Shown piece after piece: positions 9,201 to 17,000 of a stretch of 64,000 bases of DNA. The DNA comes from DATBSK01 sp964532485 (GTDB lineage Bacteria > Actinomycetota > Acidimicrobiia > IMCC26256 > PALSA-555). The notes under the pieces were generated by a model, which saw only the letters and a program-made list of their open reading frames with translations, did not search any database and was not told the origin of the DNA. Within the stretch, counting starts at the first letter, position 1. The number at the start of each line of letters is the position of its first letter. The DNA is taken from contig CAZHKE010000011.1 of the NCBI GenBank assembly GCA_964532485.1, positions 1-64,000 on the forward strand, written 5' to 3'. The position numbers and the translations under genes were made by a program.

Positions 9201-9710
9201 CTCGGGTCCGAGCACGTCACGGAACCTGGCGGCCAGCTCGAGCGCGCCCTTGTCGTCGCCCGCGACCAGCGCCTGGCAGACAGCGCTGCCGAGGCAGCCG
9301 CTCGTCGCGACGATCCCCTCACGGTGACGCTCGAGGAGCTCGAAGTCCATGCGCGGCTTGTAGAAGTAGCCGTCGAGGTACGCCGACGAGGCCAGCTCGA
9401 TGAGGTTGTGGTAGCCGACACCCGACATCGCCAGCACGGTCATGTGGAAGATGTCGTGGTCGGCGCGCCGGGGACGGTCGAACCGGCTCGTGGTGACGAA
9501 GTACGCCTCGGTGCCGATGATCGGCTTGACGCCGGCGTCACGCGCGGCGCGATAGAAGTCGAGGACCCCGTACATGTTCCCGTGGTCGGTGATGCCGACC
9601 GCGGGCTGCCCGTCGGCCACCGCAGTCGCCACGACCTCGGGCACCCGCGCCGCACCGTCGAGCATCGAGTACTCGGTGTGCAGATGGAGGTGGACGAACG
9701 ACTTGCTCAC
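6210..9710 (-). CDS. dnaE: DNA polymerase III alpha subunit
   Basis: Replicative polymerase, 1166 residues, the usual length of DnaE1. Order: N-terminal PHP domain opening with HLHTEYSMLDG, palm/fingers with GRGSAAGS and the catalytic aspartates in PDIDMDFD (about 395-402), helix-hairpin-helix region, OB-fold (about 1000-1080), and a C-terminal tail for tau/clamp contacts. PHP histidines and aspartates are largely retained, so proofreading by the PHP domain is possible, as in other actinobacterial DnaE1. Start is GTG 9710, with no good Shine-Dalgarno sequence. A perfect palindrome with DnaA-box-like half-sites lies 25 bases upstream. Confidence 0.98.
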   Translation of the reverse strand: MSKSFVHLHLHTEYSMLDGAARVPEVVATAVADGQPAVGITDHGNMYGVLDFYRAARDAGVKPIIGTEAYFVTTSRFDRPRRADHDIFHMTVLAMSGVGYHNLIELASSAYLDGYFYKPRMDFELLERHREGIVATSGCLGSAVCQALVAGDDKGALELAARFRDVLGPESFFIELQDHGLHEQRLINPKLVGIARELGLPLLATNDSHYTDKDDAEAHDALLCVQTGRTRDDRDRLRFETEEFYLKTAAEMRHLFRDYEEACDNTLLIAERADVELEFGSAVLPAFPTPQGHDEDSYLRELTLAGAGQRYGDTLPQHVAERVEYELGVIKTMGFSAYFLVVWDLVRYARESGIRVGPGRGSAAGSCVAYCLHIVDIDPIKYDLLFERFLNPGRKQMPDIDMDFDSRYRGELIRYAAERYGEDRVAQIVTFSTIKARAAVRDAARVLGYPYLMGDKIAKLMPPLIMGRDTPLAACLQETPKHEGGYKMASELRELYAADPDAKRVIDVARGLEGLRRQDGIHAAAVVITREPLTEYLPVQRKPEPGGDLADAPVVTQYEMHGVEDLGLLKMDFLGLRNLDVLEITLDLVEASSGERPDIDRVPLDDDKTFEMLRKGDTIGVFQLEGGPVRSLLRSLAPTRFEDIAALVALYRPGPMAQNWHNEYADRKNGRRPVTYPHPDLEEVLEPTYGLMIYQEQLMRVAQRLAGYSLEEADNLRKATGKKIRELIAMERTKFVDGCVAQGHDRAFGEEIFDTIEPFADYSFNKSHSVGYGLLAYQTAYLKANHPVEYLAALLTSVKSNKDQTAVFLNECRQRNIDVLVPDVNESEQDFTVRVGDDARMAIRYGLSAVRNVGEGVVVHIAAARRERPFGDFYDFCERVEPTALNKRTVESLIKAGAFDSLGHSRKGLLDIHEPAIEQTLARRRERDAGIMNLFADVGAGSGAPAFEERHEIGSDEYPKAQRLAFEKEMLGLYVSDHPLLGVQHALLRMVDGPLGELRDREEGQTARVGGIVTALSRKYTRKGDLMATFILEDLGAAVEVMVFPRVMADYGHVLENDAIVCVRGRVDLRDDEPKLIAGELSAPDLKVADEDAPVRIQVRIAALSDAKVVALKELLMRHPGRCPVFSHLVGPDKTTVIKLGDDFRVEPRTALYAELRELFGPDCLV

Positions 9711-9721
9711 GCGCGCATCGG

Positions 9722-9758
9722 TTCTCCACAGGCGGATTCTCCACAGCTGTGGAGAATC
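9722..9758. promoter_or_regulatory. 24-bp perfect palindrome plus extra half-site upstream of dnaE
   Basis: 9735-9758 is a perfect palindrome whose half is GATTCTCCACAG. A further TTCTCCACAG lies at 9722-9731, 15 bp before the equivalent bases of the left half. This gives three TTCTCCACA-type boxes (9722-9730, 9737-9745, and 9748-9756 inverted), each one base away from the actinobacterial DnaA box TTGTCCACA. The palindrome sits between the dnaE start and the end of the next gene upstream. A DnaA or other repressor operator is the first guess. A terminator for the upstream gene is possible, but there is no T-run. Confidence 0.7.
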
Positions 9759-9784
9759 ACACTGATGTAGTTCGTGCGGCGACC

Positions 9785-10912
9785 TTAGCCGCTGCGCCCC
9801 CGCCCGGCGACGAGCGGCACCATCATCTCGGCGGCGGTGATCGACCCGTGCCCGCTGCGCAGGCGCCGCTCACGCGGCAGCGCCGGATCGACGAACGCCA
9901 CGGCGCCCGAGGCCGCGAGCACGACGTCGCCGAGTCGCCGAAGGACGGCGTTCGTGGGCTTCGGCCCGAGCCAGCCCTCGTCGACGAGCTGGTCCCGCGA
10001 CATGACCCATGCCTGGGAGCCATGCGCCGCACGCGCTGCCACGAGGAGGTCGTCGGCGGCACCCCGGCGCGCGTACAGGTACCGGAAGCGAGCGTCCCCG
10101 GCGCATCCGTCGGTGATCGCGGCGACGTCGTCGGCGAGCTCGAGCCACGACGTCGCCTCGAGGTCGACCTGCCCGTGATCGGCGGTCACGACGAGTGCTG
10201 CGCTGTCCGGGAGCCCGTCGAGCACGTCGGCGACGAGGCGGTCGGCGAACGCGAGCTCGGCCGCGTAGTACCGGCTCCGCAGGCCGAAGCCGTGCGCGAC
10301 CTCGTCGACTCCCGGGTAGTACGCGTACACGAGCGGCGCACCGCCCAGTGCGAGCTGGCGACAGTGCTCGCTGATCGTCGACACGGACCGCCAACCATGG
10401 AGCTCGCCGCCGCGCAGGTGTGCCTCGGTGAAGCCGGTGGCGCGGAACTCCGACCGGGTGACCACAGGGACCGGTCGGCCGCGGAACGGCGCGTGTCGCT
10501 GCACGAGCCCGGGATCGGGTGCGCGCTTCGCCTTGTCCTCCCCCTGCCACGCGAGCACGTTCACGACGCTGCCGTCGACGCGCATCCTGAACCCGACGAG
10601 CCCGTGCTCGCTCGGGGCGAGGCCCGTCGTGATCGACGTCAAGGCGGCAGCGGTCGTCGACGGGACCACCGACGTCACCGGCGAGCCCTCGAGCGCGGCG
10701 ACGGTCGGCAGCAGCTCGGGGTGCCGCTCCACGGCCTCCGACCCGAGCCCGTCGAGGACGAGCACGACGACGGTCGTCGCCTCCGCCACCGGGCCCGGCA
10801 GCCACGACGCGTCCTTCGACCCCAGCAGCGCGGGGACCAGCGACGTGATGCCCGGCCCGTCGTAGATCGCGGCCACGGGCTCCACGGCGGTCACGGTCTC
10901 GGATGGCGCCAT
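9785..10912 (-). CDS. Alkaline-phosphatase superfamily phosphodiesterase/nucleotide pyrophosphatase
   Basis: 375 residues. Metal and catalytic signatures of the type I phosphodiesterase family are in order: VLVLDGLGSEA (metal Asp), PSTTAAALTS (nucleophile Thr), PGVDEVAHG (Asp/His), ADHGQ (Asp-His) and GHGS (His). Family members cleave phosphodiester or pyrophosphate bonds of nucleotides or sugar nucleotides. No signal peptide is seen, so a cytoplasmic role is likely. The start is ATG 10912, 7 bases after TAGCCT; the upstream in-frame extension to 11041 overlaps the Rrf2 gene and is not credible. The natural substrate is unknown. Confidence 0.82.
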   Translation of the reverse strand: MAPSETVTAVEPVAAIYDGPGITSLVPALLGSKDASWLPGPVAEATTVVVLVLDGLGSEAVERHPELLPTVAALEGSPVTSVVPSTTAAALTSITTGLAPSEHGLVGFRMRVDGSVVNVLAWQGEDKAKRAPDPGLVQRHAPFRGRPVPVVTRSEFRATGFTEAHLRGGELHGWRSVSTISEHCRQLALGGAPLVYAYYPGVDEVAHGFGLRSRYYAAELAFADRLVADVLDGLPDSAALVVTADHGQVDLEATSWLELADDVAAITDGCAGDARFRYLYARRGAADDLLVAARAAHGSQAWVMSRDQLVDEGWLGPKPTNAVLRRLGDVVLAASGAVAFVDPALPRERRLRSGHGSITAAEMMVPLVAGRGRSG

Positions 10913-10919
10913 CGCTCGG

Positions 10920-10925
10920 AGGCTA
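10920..10925 (-). promoter_or_regulatory. -10 hexamer TAGCCT, leaderless start at ATG 10912
   Basis: TAGCCT on the minus strand followed by 7 bases and ATG. No Shine-Dalgarno sequence lies in the gap. Confidence 0.6.
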
Positions 10926-11007
10926 TCGAGCGACTCCCTCCGCGGCGTCACTGCCCAACCGGCGCCGGTCGGCGCATGCGCCGCGGCGCCGTGGGACGAT
11001 GGGCGGC

Positions 11008-11433
11008 GTGAAGGTCTCCACGAGAGGCGACTACGCCGCACGCGCGTTGCTCTCGCTCGCGCTGCACGAGTCGGATCGGCCGACGTCGGTGAAGGAGATC
11101 GCCGAGCGCACGAACCTCCCCCAGCCCTACCTCGAGCAGATCCTGCTCGCGGTCAAGGGCGCCGGCCTCGTGCAGTCGAAGCGGGGTGTCGGCGGCGGGT
11201 ACGTGCTCGCGCGCCCGGCCGACGAGATCACGCTCGCCGAGATCCTCGCCGCGGTCGACGGTCCGCTCGTGACGGTCATCGGCGAGCACGACCACTGCGA
11301 AGGCCACTGCGTGCTGCAGGAGGTGTGGTCGGGCGTCTCCGAGGAGATGCGCAGCGTCCTGGAGGGGTTCACGCTCGCAGAGCTCGTGGCACGCACCCGC
11401 GCCGGCCATCCACTGGACGCGTCGATCCGCTGA
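11008..11433 (+). CDS. Rrf2-family transcriptional regulator
   Basis: 141-residue winged-helix regulator. The N-terminus VKVSTRGDYAARALL is the Rrf2/IscR pattern. The recognition helix lies around residues 30-50 (LPQPYLEQILLAVKGAG) and the wing is GGGYVLARP. The usual three-cysteine Fe-S cluster loop is reduced to DHCEGHCVL: two cysteines spaced by three residues, with nearby histidines. If it binds a cluster, the ligation is unusual. GTG 11008 fits the family start best; ATG 10999 adds three residues. Convergent with the pseudouridine synthase gene, with a hairpin between them. The targets are unknown; no isc/suf genes are nearby. Confidence 0.88.
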   Translation: MKVSTRGDYAARALLSLALHESDRPTSVKEIAERTNLPQPYLEQILLAVKGAGLVQSKRGVGGGYVLARPADEITLAEILAAVDGPLVTVIGEHDHCEGHCVLQEVWSGVSEEMRSVLEGFTLAELVARTRAGHPLDASIR

Positions 11434-11437
11434 TGGG

Positions 11438-11457
11438 GGCCCGCATCTCCGCGGGCC
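11438..11457. terminator. Bidirectional hairpin between convergent genes
   Basis: GGCCCGC, loop ATCTCC, GCGGGCC: a perfect 7-bp G+C stem between the Rrf2 stop and the end of the pseudouridine synthase gene. There is no U-run, which is common in high-GC actinobacteria. Confidence 0.6.
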
Positions 11458-11469
11458 GGGCGGTGGGTG

Positions 11470-12420
11470 TCAGTCGCTCGCCGGCGGGCCCAGCCCGTCG
11501 AGCACCCGCGCGAGCTCGGGCGGGAGCGGTGACTCGAGCGCGACCGGGTGGCCATCGGCGGGGTGATCGAAGCCGAGGGTCGACGCGTGGAGGAAGGGGC
11601 GGCCCAGAGCCCCGTGGCTCGACGACGCGTCGACGCCGGATCGTCCGCCGTACGCGACGTCGCCGACCACCGGGTGGCCGATCGCAGCCAGGTGGACGCG
11701 GACCTGGTGAGTGCGTCCGCTCTCGAGCCGGCACTCGAGCAGCGACACGTCGTGTTCGGGCCAGGTGGCGAGCACGGCGTAGGTCGTGCGCGCGGGCCGG
11801 CCACCCTCGCGCACGGCCATCCGTGTCCTGCGGCGCGTCGATCGCCCGATCGGTGCGTCGATCGCGCCCCGCGTCGCGTCGGGGATGCCGCTGACGAGGG
11901 CCAGATACCGCCGATCGACGACCCGCGTCGAGAGCGCGTCGACGAGGGAGTGGTACGCCGCGTCGGTGCGGGCGACGGCGAGGAGCCCGCTGGTGTCGCG
12001 GTCGAGGCGGTGCACGATGCCCGGTCGCTCGGGGTCACCCACGGCAGCGATCTCGGGGAACTGGTGCAAGAGCCCGTGCACGAGGGTGCCGTGCGCATGA
12101 CCCGGCCCGGGGTGCACGACCAGACCCGCGGGCTTGTCGACCACGAGCACCGACGGGTCCTCGTACACGACCTCGATCGGCACCGGCTCGGCGGTAGGTG
12201 GTCTCGCGACCGGCGGCCGATCGAGCAGCTCGATGACCTCGCCGGTGCGCAGCCGATGGCTCTTCGCCGCCGGCCGCCCGCTGACAAGCACGCCGCCGTC
12301 ACGGACCAGCGCCTGAACCTCGGCGCGGCTCCAACCCGTCAGCATCGCGACCGTGCGATCGAGCCGTTCGCCTTCGAGCGTCGCGGGAACGACGAGTGGC
12401 TCGGACTCGGCCGACGTCAT
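11470..12420 (-). CDS. RluA/RluD-family 23S rRNA pseudouridine synthase
   Basis: 316 residues. An S4 RNA-binding domain (about 10-60, ERLDRTVAMLTGWSRAEVQ) precedes the catalytic domain with the family motif HRLDRDTSGLL, where the second Asp is catalytic. ESGRTHQVRVHL further on is also diagnostic. The enzyme isomerises uridines in 23S rRNA (RluD type); the exact positions cannot be read from the sequence. ATG 12420 fits the S4 start, and the longer frame to 12582 runs through lspA. Last gene of the dksA-like/lspA/rluD operon, with a 19-bp gap to lspA. The lspA-rluD order is widespread in bacteria. Confidence 0.92.
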   Translation of the reverse strand: MTSAESEPLVVPATLEGERLDRTVAMLTGWSRAEVQALVRDGGVLVSGRPAAKSHRLRTGEVIELLDRPPVARPPTAEPVPIEVVYEDPSVLVVDKPAGLVVHPGPGHAHGTLVHGLLHQFPEIAAVGDPERPGIVHRLDRDTSGLLAVARTDAAYHSLVDALSTRVVDRRYLALVSGIPDATRGAIDAPIGRSTRRRTRMAVREGGRPARTTYAVLATWPEHDVSLLECRLESGRTHQVRVHLAAIGHPVVGDVAYGGRSGVDASSSHGALGRPFLHASTLGFDHPADGHPVALESPLPPELARVLDGLGPPASD

Positions 12421-12439
12421 GACCGTCGTGGCCCGGGCA

Positions 12440-13003
12440 TCACGTCGGCACGTGCTCGTCGCGCTCACCCCGGATGCCGAGCAGGGTGTGAGCGACGAGC
12501 AGCACGGCGCCGACCGTGATCGCTGCGTCTGCGACGTTGAACGTCGGGAAGCTCGCGACGCGGACGAAGTCGACGACCGCACCCTCGAGGAACCCGGGCG
12601 AGCGCACCATGCGATCGAACAGGTTGCCGACTGCGCCGCCGAGCACCAGCGACAGCGCGACGAGGACCACGACGTCGTCGGTTCGTCGCACCGCGCGCAC
12701 GAGCACGATCGCCAGCACGACGGCGAGGACCGCGAGCAGCGGCGTGAAGCCCTGGAAGAGGCTGAACGCGCTGCCGGTGTTGCGACTCAGCCGCAGCTCC
12801 ACATCGGCGCCGATGATCGAGACCGGGCCGTCGTCGAGGCGCGAGACGGCCCATGTCTTGGTGAGCTGGTCGAGCAACGCGACGCCGGCGACGATCCCGA
12901 GCACGAGCCCGAGTCGGCGGCGCGACCAGGCGGGCGTGTCGTCGCCACCGGTCGAGTGCGCACCGGTCGCGTCGACGGGCTGGTCAGCGTCGTCGCTCGG
13001 CAC
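12440..13003 (-). CDS. lspA: Lipoprotein signal peptidase II
   Basis: 187-residue inner-membrane aspartyl protease that removes signal peptides from prolipoproteins. Four hydrophobic helices are visible. The two catalytic aspartates are in FNVADAAI and GNLFDRM, and the NTGSAFS motif is present. The best start is GTG 13003, which overlaps the end of the upstream dksA-like gene by 20 bases. The roughly 30 hydrophilic residues before helix 1 (DDADQPVDATG...) are longer than in most homologues, so a shorter start cannot be excluded. Cotranscribed with rluD downstream. Confidence 0.93.
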   Translation of the reverse strand: MPSDDADQPVDATGAHSTGGDDTPAWSRRRLGLVLGIVAGVALLDQLTKTWAVSRLDDGPVSIIGADVELRLSRNTGSAFSLFQGFTPLLAVLAVVLAIVLVRAVRRTDDVVVLVALSLVLGGAVGNLFDRMVRSPGFLEGAVVDFVRVASFPTFNVADAAITVGAVLLVAHTLLGIRGERDEHVPT

Positions 13004-13880
13004 GCGCCTTGCAGTCGACGCAGACGTCGGCCCACGGTCGCACCTCGAGGCGTTCGACGGGCAGCCGGCGGCCGGCGTAGCGACAGACGCCGTACGTGCC
13101 GCGTCGGATGCGTATGAGCGCCTTCCCGATGTCCTCGACCTCTTGGCGGGCCGACGCCGAGAGCAGCAGGTCGCGCTCGCGTTCCACGTTGACGGTGTCG
13201 CCTTCGCCCGACTCCTCGTCGAACTGGGTGTCACCGCCCTCGCGCTCGCGGGCCAGCTGCTCGGCTTCCGCCGCGAAGTCGTCGGCCTGGCGCAGGAGTC
13301 GATCACGCTCGTCGAGCAGGCGGGCCTTGAGGCGCTCGAGCGTCTTGGGCGACAGGTTCGGGGGCCCCGGGGTGACCTCGAAGCCCGAGAGCTCGCAGAT
13401 GACGGTCTTCTTGCCGCCCTTCTTGCCCCGTCCGGCCTTCTTCCCCGCGACTGCGGACCGTGCCGCCGGGACCTCCTTCACCGCGGACTTCGTGATCGCC
13501 TTCGCAGGAGCCTTGGCCGTGGCCTTGGCCGTGGTCTTGGCCGTGGACTTGGCCGTGGACTTGGCCGTGGTCTTGGCGCGGGACTTCGCACGCGACGTCT
13601 CCGAGGACGTCGTCCTCGTCGTCGGCGTCGTCTTCTTCTTGGCGACCTTCTTCACCGGCGGCTTCGTCTTCTTGACGACCCTCTTCGCCGACCGCTTCGT
13701 CGCCTTCTGCGCGGGCTTCTTCGGCTTCGCCGTCTTGGTCGCGCGCGCCGGCGACTTCTTGGCCGCGCGGCCGCGCGCGGCCGTCGTCCGCTTTGCCGTC
13801 GTCGCCCGCTTCGCGGACGTCTTCTGAGCTCTCGAGGACTTCGCGGCGCGCCGACCGCCGCCCTCTCCTGCCGCGGGCAT
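12984..13880 (-). CDS. DksA/TraR-type zinc-finger protein with histone H1-like lysine-rich N-terminus
   Basis: 298 residues in two parts. Residues 1 to about 155 are a Lys/Ala/Thr/Pro-rich tail (KSTAKTTAK repeats) like histone H1 or the tails of actinobacterial nucleoid proteins. Residues 160-298 form a coiled coil and a C4-type DksA/TraR zinc finger. DksA proteins enter the RNA polymerase secondary channel. The acidic tip DTQFDEESGEGDT sits within the coiled coil. The zinc finger is odd: GVCRYAGRR has Ala where the second cysteine should be, leaving three of four ligands (CVDC is intact). ATG start with GAAGGG 5 bases upstream. First gene of the operon with lspA and rluD. The tail suggests nucleic-acid binding; the role is unproven. 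Confidence 0.85.
   Translation of the reverse strand: MPAAGEGGGRRAAKSSRAQKTSAKRATTAKRTTAARGRAAKKSPARATKTAKPKKPAQKATKRSAKRVVKKTKPPVKKVAKKKTTPTTRTTSSETSRAKSRAKTTAKSTAKSTAKTTAKATAKAPAKAITKSAVKEVPAARSAVAGKKAGRGKKGGKKTVICELSGFEVTPGPPNLSPKTLERLKARLLDERDRLLRQADDFAAEAEQLAREREGGDTQFDEESGEGDTVNVERERDLLLSASARQEVEDIGKALIRIRRGTYGVCRYAGRRLPVERLEVRPWADVCVDCKARAERRR
13515..13574. repeat. Five 12-bp tandem units coding the K-x-T-A repeat
   Basis: Five consecutive units of GGCCGTGGNCTT inside the dksA-like gene. On the minus strand each codes Lys-(Ser/Thr/Ala)-Thr-Ala. The number of units may vary between strains through slippage. Confidence 0.85.
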
Positions 13881-13961
13881 CAGATCCCTTCGGGGTCGCG
13901 GGGGCCGGGCCCGTCGTCACCTCGACGATTCGGGCCCCGAGCCCGATAGGAAGAGCGAGGA

Positions 13962-13990
13962 ACGATACAACCCGAACGGGGCCGCTTCAA
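13962..13990 (-). promoter_or_regulatory. -35/-10 promoter of the dksA-like/lspA/rluD operon
   Basis: On the minus strand TTGAAG (13990-13985), a 17-bp spacer, and TATCGT (13967-13962). The transcript would begin near 13955, giving a leader of about 75 nt with GAAGGG before the ATG. This differs from the leaderless promoters elsewhere in the window. Confidence 0.6.
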
Positions 13991-14020
13991 TCTGTACGGT
14001 TCGTGCGCGAAGACGGCCGG

Positions 14021-14026
14021 TACGCT
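14021..14026 (+). promoter_or_regulatory. -10 hexamer TACGCT of ileS, leaderless
   Basis: TACGCT is followed by CGC and then ATGATG. The second ATG (14033) is 6 bases away, the expected position of the transcript start. No Shine-Dalgarno sequence is present. Confidence 0.6.
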
Positions 14027-14032
14027 CGCATG

Positions 14033-17000
14033 ATGCCATTCCGTGCCGTCGATCGCGATCTCGATCTCGTGGCGATCGAGAAGCGGGTGCTGGCGCGCTG
14101 GGCCGATCACGGCGTCTTCGCCGAGAGCCTGCGCAGGCGCGAGGGCGCTTCCGAGTGGGTCTTCTACGAGGGGCCCCCGACCGCGAACGGCAAGCCGGGG
14201 CTCCACCACGTGTGGGCCCGTTGCTTCAAGGACGTGTACCCGCGCTTCCACACCATGCGGGGCCGCTACGTGGCCCGCAAGGGCGGCTGGGACTGTCACG
14301 GTCTGCCCGTGGAGCTCGAGGTCGAGAAGGAGCTCGGGTTCAGCGGGAAGCAGCAGATCGAGGACTACGGCATCGCGGCGTTCAACGCCCGCTGCCGGGA
14401 GTCCGTCCACCGCTACGTCGAAGAGTGGTCAGCGCTCACCACCCGGATCGGCATGTGGCTCGACACCGCCGACGCCTACTGGACGCTCACCACCGACTAC
14501 ATCGAGAGCGTCTGGTGGCACGTCAAGCAGATGTGGGACCGCGGCCAGATCTACGAGGGCTTCAAGGTGGTGCCCTACTGCGGCCGTTGCGGCACCGCGC
14601 TCTCGAGTCACGAGGTCGCGCAGGGCTACGAGGACGTGACCGAGCCTTCGGTGTACCTGCGGTTCCCCGTGCGCGACCGCGACTTCGACCTCCTCGTGTG
14701 GACCACGACCCCGTGGACGCTGCTCTCCAACGTGGCGGTCGCCGTCGGCCCCGACGTCCGGTACGTGCGCGTCGGCGGACGCGACGGGGCGCGCGACGTC
14801 GTCGTTGCCGCGGATCGTGTCGCAGCGGTGCTGGGTGACGAAGCCCGCGTCCTGGGTGACGTCGCGGCCAGCGAGCTCGAAGGGCTCCACTACCAGCGCC
14901 CGTTCGACGTGCTACCGATCGACGACGGTGCCAACCGCGTCGTCATCGACGAGTTCGTGACGACCGAGGATGGCTCCGGAATCGTGCACCTCGCGCCCGC
15001 GTTCGGCGAGATCGATCGCGAGGTCGGCGAGCGCGAACACCTGCCTGTCCTCAATCCTGTCGACGCGACGGCCCGCTTCGACGCATCGGTACCGGACCAC
15101 GCGGGCCGGTTCGTGAAGGACGCCGACGCCGCGATCATCGACTCCCTCGCGACGGCCGGGCTCCTCGAGCGCGTCGTCGCCTACACGCACTCGTACCCGC
15201 ATTGCTGGCGGTGCTCGACGCCGCTGATCTACTGGGCCAAGCCGACGTGGTTCGCGCGCACCTCGGCGCACCGCGACGCGCTCCTGCGGGAGAACGAGAG
15301 GATCGGCTGGCATCCCGAGCACATCAAGCACGGCCGCTTCGGCGACTGGCTCGAGAACAACGTCGACTGGGCGCTCTCGCGTGATCGCTTCTGGGGCACC
15401 CCGCTCCCGATCTGGCGATGTGGCGACTGCGGCCACGACACGTGCGTCGGCTCCGTCGTCGAGCTCGCTGACCTGGCCGGCCGGTCGCTCGAGGACGTCG
15501 ACCTGCACCGCCCCGACGTCGACGACGTGACCATCGCCTGCCCCGAGTGCGGGACGCGGGCCGTGCGCGTCGAATCGGTGCTGGACGCGTGGTTCGACTC
15601 CGGCGCGATGCCGGCCTCGCAGCACCACTACCCGTTCGAGCACGACGATGTGTTCGCCCGCCGATTCCCCGCCGACTTCATCTGCGAGGCGATAGACCAG
15701 ACGCGGGGCTGGTTCTACTCCTTGCTCGCGGTCAACACCCTCGTGTTCGATCAGGCGCCCTATCGCGACGTCGTGTGCCTCGCGCACATCGTCGACCGAG
15801 ACGGGCAGAAGATGTCGAAGTCACGCGGGAACGTCATCGACCCGTGGACGATCCTGGACGCCAAGGGCGCCGACGCGCTGCGTTGGTACTTCTTCTCGGC
15901 GGGCTCACCGTGGACGAACCGGCGCGTCGACGAGCAGGTGATCGACGAATCCGTGCGTCGCTTCCTGCTCACGCTCTGGAACACCTACGCGTTCTTCGTC
16001 ACGTATGCGACCCTCGACGACTGGGAAGCGGCTGCGACGCCGAGCGCAGCGCGACCGATCCACGTCCTCGATCGCTGGATTCGCTCGCGAGTGCACCGCG
16101 CCGTCTCCGAGACCACCGATGCGCTCGAGACGTTCGACGCGATGCGGGCCGCACAGTCGATCGAGCACGTGGTCGACGACCTGTCGAACTGGTACGTCCG
16201 CCGGTCACGCCCTCGGTTCTGGAGATCCGCCGATCCGGCGGCGCACGAGACGCTCCACGAGGCGCTGTGCGTCGTCGCGCTCCTCGTCGCGCCGCTGTGC
16301 CCGTTCGTGAGCGACGAGATCTGGGACAACCTCGGCGGCACCGGGGAGTCCGTGCACCTCGCCGACTGGCCGGCTGTCGACGCCGACGCGATCGACGAGG
16401 CGCTCGAGCGCAGCATGGCGGACGCCCGACAGCTCGTCACGCTCGGACGTGCGGCGCGCACCGACGCGAAGGTGCGGGTGCGTCAGCCGCTCCCCCGCGC
16501 CCTCGTGCTCGTCCCCGGGGGCCGCGCGCTCGAGCCCGAGCTCGTCGCCGAGGTCGCCGACGAGCTCAACGTGAAGCAGATCGAGCCGATCACCGACCTG
16601 ACCAGCTTGATGGACCACATGGTCGTGCCCAACTTCCGCGCCCTCGGACCGCGTCTGGGTCCCCTGATGCCCAAGGTGAAGGAAGCCCTGGCGGGAGCCG
16701 ACGGCGGCGCGGTGTCGCGAGCACTCGAGACCGATGGGTGCTTCCGCTTCGAGGTCGACGGCCAGGAGGTCGAGCTCGGGCCCGACGACGTCGAGGTGCG
16801 CGCGGTCGCGCACGACGAGCTCGTGCTCGCCGAGGAAGGGGGCTACGCCGTGGCGCTGGACATCGTGATCGACGACGCCCTGCGACGCGAGGGTCTCGCG
16901 CGCGAGCTCGTGCGCGCACTCAACGACCACCGCAAGGCCCTCGACCTCGCGCTCTCGGACCGCATTCGGGTGGAGCTGTTCGCGGACGCACCGATCGCGG

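Noticed and set aside
9735..9758. LexA-type SOS box upstream of dnaE
   Set aside because: The palindrome does not match the actinobacterial GAAC-N4-GTTC form.
5148..9770. 1540-codon plus-strand ORF
   Set aside because: Antisense to mshC, npdG and dnaE, which have unmistakable motifs; long antisense frames are expected at 70% G+C.
13515..13574. Regular repeat resembling a short CRISPR
   Set aside because: Units are 12 bp with no spacers and lie in frame inside a gene.
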